Shown here: positions 59,709 to 64,000 of the stretch, piece by piece | How positions within the stretch are numbered: the first letter of the stretch is position 1 | Layout of the letters: each line of letters opens with the position of its first letter | Assembly (NCBI RefSeq): GCF_029873635.1 | Contig: NC_080422.1 | Coordinates: 10,571,764 to 10,635,763, forward strand | Direction: 5' to 3' | Source: Malania oleifera | Taxonomy: Eukaryota; Streptophyta; Magnoliopsida; Santalales; Ximeniaceae | DNA: 64,000 nt | Translations under genes and position numbers: made by a program | The notes under the pieces: generated by a model | The model's database searches: none | Told to the model about the DNA's origin: nothing | Seen by the model: only the letters and a program-made list of their open reading frames with translations

Positions 59709-60114
59709 TGCTCCGTTCATAATAAATAATAGTAAAATAATGTGTAATGTGAGTTCAACATTTTATACATTTAAGAAAGATTTACTAATATTTTAGATTT
59801 AGTTAAGATGATCAAAATAATTGCATGAAATTAATAACTACAAATCTTTAGTTGTACTAATTAAAAGTAGGAAAGACTAAAATAAATTTCCCTTTAATAG
59901 TATACCAGCCAACTTGTGATTCTACACATTCAAATAAATAATTATCACGTGAAAGTTGTCCAAAATCAAGGACTCGATGCAGTCCTAACCCAATAATTTT
60001 ATTCATTGTAACGACTGCCGCCCTGCATAGCCAAGAGCTAACTGATTCTCGCGCGCAATTCAGAGGTCCATTCCTCTTTCTTTCACCGAAGCGGAGAGAA
60101 ACAGAATCTCTCAA
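59709..60114 (+). promoter_or_regulatory. Upstream region and 5' UTR of SPO11-2
   Basis: This is the 406 bp between the transposon stack and the SPO11-2 start codon. The last 120 bp are less AT-rich and include CTCGCGCGC near 60050, as is usual around plant transcription starts. No clear TATA box is seen. The core promoter has to lie here or within the transposon edge. Confidence 0.55.
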
Positions 60115-63100
60115 ATGCCAATGGCGGATCTCTGCAAATCCTCCTCGTTTTTCTCAGATCAGCATCTCTGCTACGCCGATATTCTCCTGCCTTTAGAGGT
60201 ACTCTTCATCTTCATTTGCAAGTCCACGCTGAAAAGCGCTCCAAGCATGCTTAATTTCGTCGTCTTCGCTCACGAAATGAATGTTTCTTGTGTGTGTTAC
60301 TTGATCAGGTACGAGCGAGGATTGAAGTAGCAGTTCTTAATTTTCTCAAGATCTTGAACTCTGCTTCTCCAGCAATCTCTGATCTTCCTCTGGTAGGACA
60401 AACTCGCTATTTCATTTAGTTCCCTCTAGTTGCAGTCGCGACAAAGTGGATTTGCAAGTAGTTGCTCGAGATTTATGTGCTTCATTTTTTTTAATTTCGA
60501 GAATTGTTTTGAGTTTTCGAATGAACAGATCGCTAGGAGGTCGAGTAACAGCCGAGTCGGTCAGGGACTTTTGAGCGACGTTTCTTGGATTTTTCTATCT
60601 CATTCGTTTTGCACTAGGTCGTTGATGAGACCAAATGCTGCTAAAGCCTTTATTCGAGGTCTCACAAACCTAATTGTTATGCTTAATCTTTCGCAAATTT
60701 CCTTCATCGATTATTTGGTTTGATCTTGCCTAATTTCATAATGAAAACCGGCATCTTTATTTTATTTTAAACCTGCATCTTTATTTTATTATCTTACTTG
60801 AATTTAAATTACAGTGTGGAAGGTAATGGAAATGTGCCTACGAATTCTGGTTCAGGAAAAGCGGGTGACGCAGAGAGAGCTCTTCTACAAGCTGCTTTGT
60901 GGCTCACCAGAATATTTCACTTCTCAACTGCAAGTCAATAGGACAATCCAAGGTCTGTCTCTTCTCCAATAAGCTGAAATTTCCTCTTCCCCAAGGCTTA
61001 CAAGTTACAACTATATTTTTAATCTATGCACAAAGCATGACTAACAAATTTTATGCCAAACTAAACAGATGTAGTGGCCTTGCTTCGGTGCAGCAGATAC
61101 AGTCTTGGAATCATAGCCTCCAGCAGAGGAGCTGTTGCTGGCCGCCTGTGGCTGCAAGTATATATCTTATCTCTCAACCTCTGATGCGACAATTGCGATT
61201 TTTTTTTTCGAAAAAAAAATATATATATTACAGAATGGTGGCCGAGTCAAATGCAAAGCTAGTTTTTAAAATTTCTCGTGTGGGTGCAGTTTAAGTACAA
61301 CTCTGGTGTGATTATTCTATTGAAATTGCATCATTTTAATATGCACATTAATCATATGTGTAACACATTCGAATGTAGAGTTTCTACATTATCAAAAAAA
61401 AAAAAAAAAAGATCCTACTGTGATCGAGCAATATAAAATATTTTTTGAAATTTAAGCTTGCGGATTAATGAGGGTTTGTGCTTCATTACCACTTTAGAGA
61501 CAATGCTAATGGCTTGGACAAGCAATGGTGTTCAAATTTCAAGTTTGATTCTGAATTTTTGTAGGTGGAGAGAGGATACTACGTTTTTCATTCAAAAGCT
61601 GCATCTATCACCATGTTTTGTTTCTTACTAGGCACTGTTTAGTGTTATTGGTTTTATTTTTCAACCAAATAATGCAAACCTTGGTTTATTTCTACTCTTC
61701 ATCTTGTTGGAACATGGAAAAGGAGCCAAACCAAGAGGTTGTGGACTGTTCTACATGTGGCTCTTCCGGGCACGCTATTTCTGGCGATTTGAACTTGTTA
61801 GAGAAGATGGCCATGAGAACAGATGCACGGTATATCATCGTGGTGGAAAAGGTATGTTTTGCTCATTTAGTTTCTGTATGAGCTTAAAAAAGCTTTTCAA
61901 TTTGCTCTGCAACAATACTTTCTGACTCTGGGTTTGTTTAGCATGCGATATTCCACAGGCTGGCTGAGGATTGTATATTCAATACAATTCCAAGCATTCT
62001 TATCACTGCCAGAGGCTATCCTGATATTGCCACAAGGTCACACATCAAAGCACTGGATGACTATCTGATTAGAAAAAAAGAAAAAATTAAGCCCTGTGGG
62101 AGGACCAAGGTGATCTTTCAGATTATCTCATCAAATGAAAATACACCAAATAATAAAAATACGTGGATCATATCATGTGATATTCACTATTTGATGTGTT
62201 TTTGTTGGATGAGGGAGTGTGATGGGAGGACCGCCTTGATCACCCGGAGGACCTAATTTTTTTTTCCTATTTGATACCTTAATGCTTCAAAACACAAACT
62301 TCCCATCTTCCATTCACATTTTTCAGCCCTGCTAGTTGTTGTAAACAGGTTTCTTCTTCACCGAATGAGCCGAGCTTTTCCAGACCTGCCAATTTTAGCA
62401 CTGGTTGACTGGTACAGCTAAATTTCCTAATTGCATGTTCAGTAAATGGGAATGAAGATCGAGAGGAATGAAATTGAATTTACCATTTGATTTTTTTCAT
62501 TCATTCTCTCTATTCAAATTTTCATGTCATTCCATTTCTACCCCGTTCCACTTCTCAAACCAAACGTGATTTAATTGCAATGATGAAAAAAAATTTATAC
62601 TTCAGCAGTACTCAGATTCGTTCAACTGAGGGTGACCTCTGTCTGCAAATTGCTTCAGATGTAATTTTTGTACACATTCTAACTTTTGGAAGACTAAATA
62701 TTTTTAAGGAATCCAGCAGGATTGGCCATCCTATGCACCTTCAAGTTTGGAAGCATTGGCATGGGGCTAGAGGCATACAGATATGGTGCTTTATTGCATC
62801 CTTGAAATATCATTTCAAATCAAACCGAACCTAACCCATGAAAACCAATTGATTTAGTTTCAGTCTTTTTCAGCTTGCAATGTCAAATGGCTGGGACTGC
62901 GAGCTGATGATCTGCAGCTTATACCTGATGAATCATTGGTTCCATTGAAGCCACGAGACCTGCAAATAGCCAAAAGCTTGATGCGCTCAGAGACTTTGCA
63001 GGTAAAATTAACGAGGCAGAAAAGGAGGTTGGCTCAGTTTTCAATTGAGAAAGGCCAAGTATTGTTTACTTCATGTTTAGTCAATCAGAATGTATCTTGA

Positions 63101-63255
63101 ACACAAGTGCTCTTCGACAGGAAAATTACAGAGAAGAGTTGGAAGTAATGGTTCAGAGCGGTCGTAGGGCAGAAATTGAAGCTCTGTATTTCCATGGGTA
63201 TGATTTCTTAAGGAAATACATATCAAAGAAAATAGTACAAGTCAGTTACATCTAA
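60115..63255 (+). CDS. SPO11-2: SPO11-2, meiotic DNA double-strand-break protein
   Basis: Topoisomerase VI A-type protein that, with SPO11-1 and MTOPVIB, makes the DNA breaks that start meiotic recombination in the nucleus. Exons: 60115-60198, 60309-60392, 60529-60658, 60815-60952, 61069-61157, 61723-61851, 61942-62036, 62349-62411, 62709-62785, 62874-63001, 63121-63255. All introns are GT-AG and every junction keeps frame, giving 383 aa, the same length as Arabidopsis SPO11-2 as I recall it. The catalytic Tyr lies in TQRELFYKLLC at Tyr124. The Toprim metal-binding Glu is in IIVVEK (Glu217) and the acidic motif in VDWNPAG (Asp270). Other family blocks are RYSLGIIASSRGAVAGRLW and DARYIIVVEK. 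The start was chosen by homology to FSDQH-YADILLP near the N-terminus; a second Met two codons later is possible. No defect is seen. Confidence 0.95.
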
Positions 63256-64000
63256 AAAGATTGACTGTCTTTTTTCAAGTGTCCCAACCAAACTGCTTTC
63301 TATTCTTGGACATTTACTTTGGCCTCGCGACTCCAGGGGAATGAGAGGATGTAACAGAAAAAACAGTTAAGACTGCCACCAGGCAAATCTTAGACTTTGA
63401 CAGCTGATCAAAATGAGATTGTTCAACCCTGTCTTGGTTTTTTTGAGAATTCTACCACATCATCAATCTTATTCCATGCATTGCAGGACTTAAAAACGCA
63501 TACAAACAGTACTGTCTTTAACAATACAAGCCTCGACTTAGAAGGAAAATAAATTTCCTAACTCTGTTTTCAGTCAAAACAAATGAATCTTACGGTAAAT
63601 ACTCCCAATAATACATTGAACAATACAATGAATGGATATCAAAATTTTGTTAAGAAGAAGAAGAATAAGAAGACGGGATTCAATCCCAGCTCAGCTGCAA
63701 TGTACATGCCGCTAGCAAGTGCAAATGCCTAACAAACAATTTCAGACCCTCTTCAATGGGAGTGCAACTCTCTTTCCCTCAACAGAGAACTTCCGACTGC
63801 CTTGAAGCTGCAACCAGGAAAAAAAATTGCTGCATTTTCCTTCATATGGACAAAACATCTCCTTTAAAAAAGCAAAAAATGCAAAAATACATAACTTCAA
63901 AATGCATCCCCATGTTGCAATGGGCGAGATAGAAAGATCCACTAAATTGGCAGTGGTGCAGTGCAAGACCTTGGTTCACAGGTATGGAGGGCCAAGTGCC
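63256..64000. other. Downstream of SPO11-2; possible 3' UTR and edge of a next gene
   Basis: The 3' UTR of SPO11-2 should occupy the first few hundred bases; an AATAAA is at 63547-63552. On the minus strand near 63748-63812 a cag-acceptor is followed by a short open stretch ending SVEGKRVALPLKRV and a stop. It could be the last exon of a convergent gene entering from the right. The upstream exon cannot be joined with certainty, so no gene is called. Confidence 0.4.

Overview
This window is nuclear DNA from a flowering plant, almost certainly a eudicot. The genes have short spliced exons with GT-AG introns, the intergenic DNA is AT-rich, and plant-type LTR retrotransposons, a Mutator-like element and tRNA-derived SINEs are nested inside one another. 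I cannot name the species from sequence alone. Only two host genes look intact. One is a WRKY transcription factor of the WRKY22/29 (group IIe) type on the minus strand (15527-17553, three exons, 381 aa). The other is SPO11-2, a meiotic DNA-break protein, on the plus strand (60115-63255, eleven exons, 383 aa). They face away from each other, and the 42.5 kb between them is largely transposon.

Left part (1-14.6 kb): the 3' end of a Sirevirus-like Ty1/copia element with repeated GGGGGAG motifs and a 2.2-kb LTR (1-5972); a small inverted-repeat element (7077-7242); a minus-oriented solo LTR of related type (7924-10062) inside another degenerate repeat; and a decayed copia element (11609-14648). 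The 3' LTR of that copia element was hit by a 212-bp SINE with a perfect 18-bp target duplication (14296-14507). The WRKY gene follows, then 5 kb of non-coding DNA with a second SINE-like unit, diverged local duplications, an orphan GC-rich block of TGGGCC-type promoter motifs, and a LINE fragment.

Middle part (23.7-34.0 kb): a plus-strand copia element is split by a minus-strand copia element (24592-30436, target duplication TTTTA). That inner element carries a Ty3-type solo LTR (25405-27296), and another solo LTR (31539-33675) sits in the 3' LTR of the outer element. From 34657 to 59708 lies one minus-strand Ty3/gypsy element (Tekay/Del-like, chromodomain-type C-terminus). Its pol is split by two more solo LTRs with perfect 5-bp duplications (ATCAT, TGGTA).

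Right part: the 5' LTR of the Ty3 element is interrupted by a 13.35-kb Mutator-like element (46308-59653). This element has 138-bp terminal inverted repeats and a 9-bp target duplication with one mismatch. It encodes a MULE transposase plus a plant mobile domain (PMD) protein, both now broken by stops and frameshifts. It also contains eight copies of a short hairpin motif next to its ends, a 149-bp tandem array, a LINE scrap and a possible captured host coding fragment. The whole stack ends only 406 bp upstream of the SPO11-2 start codon. The most distinctive features are the PMD-MULE with its subterminal hairpins, and the independent occurrence of CG-centred palindrome clusters in several unrelated LTR families.
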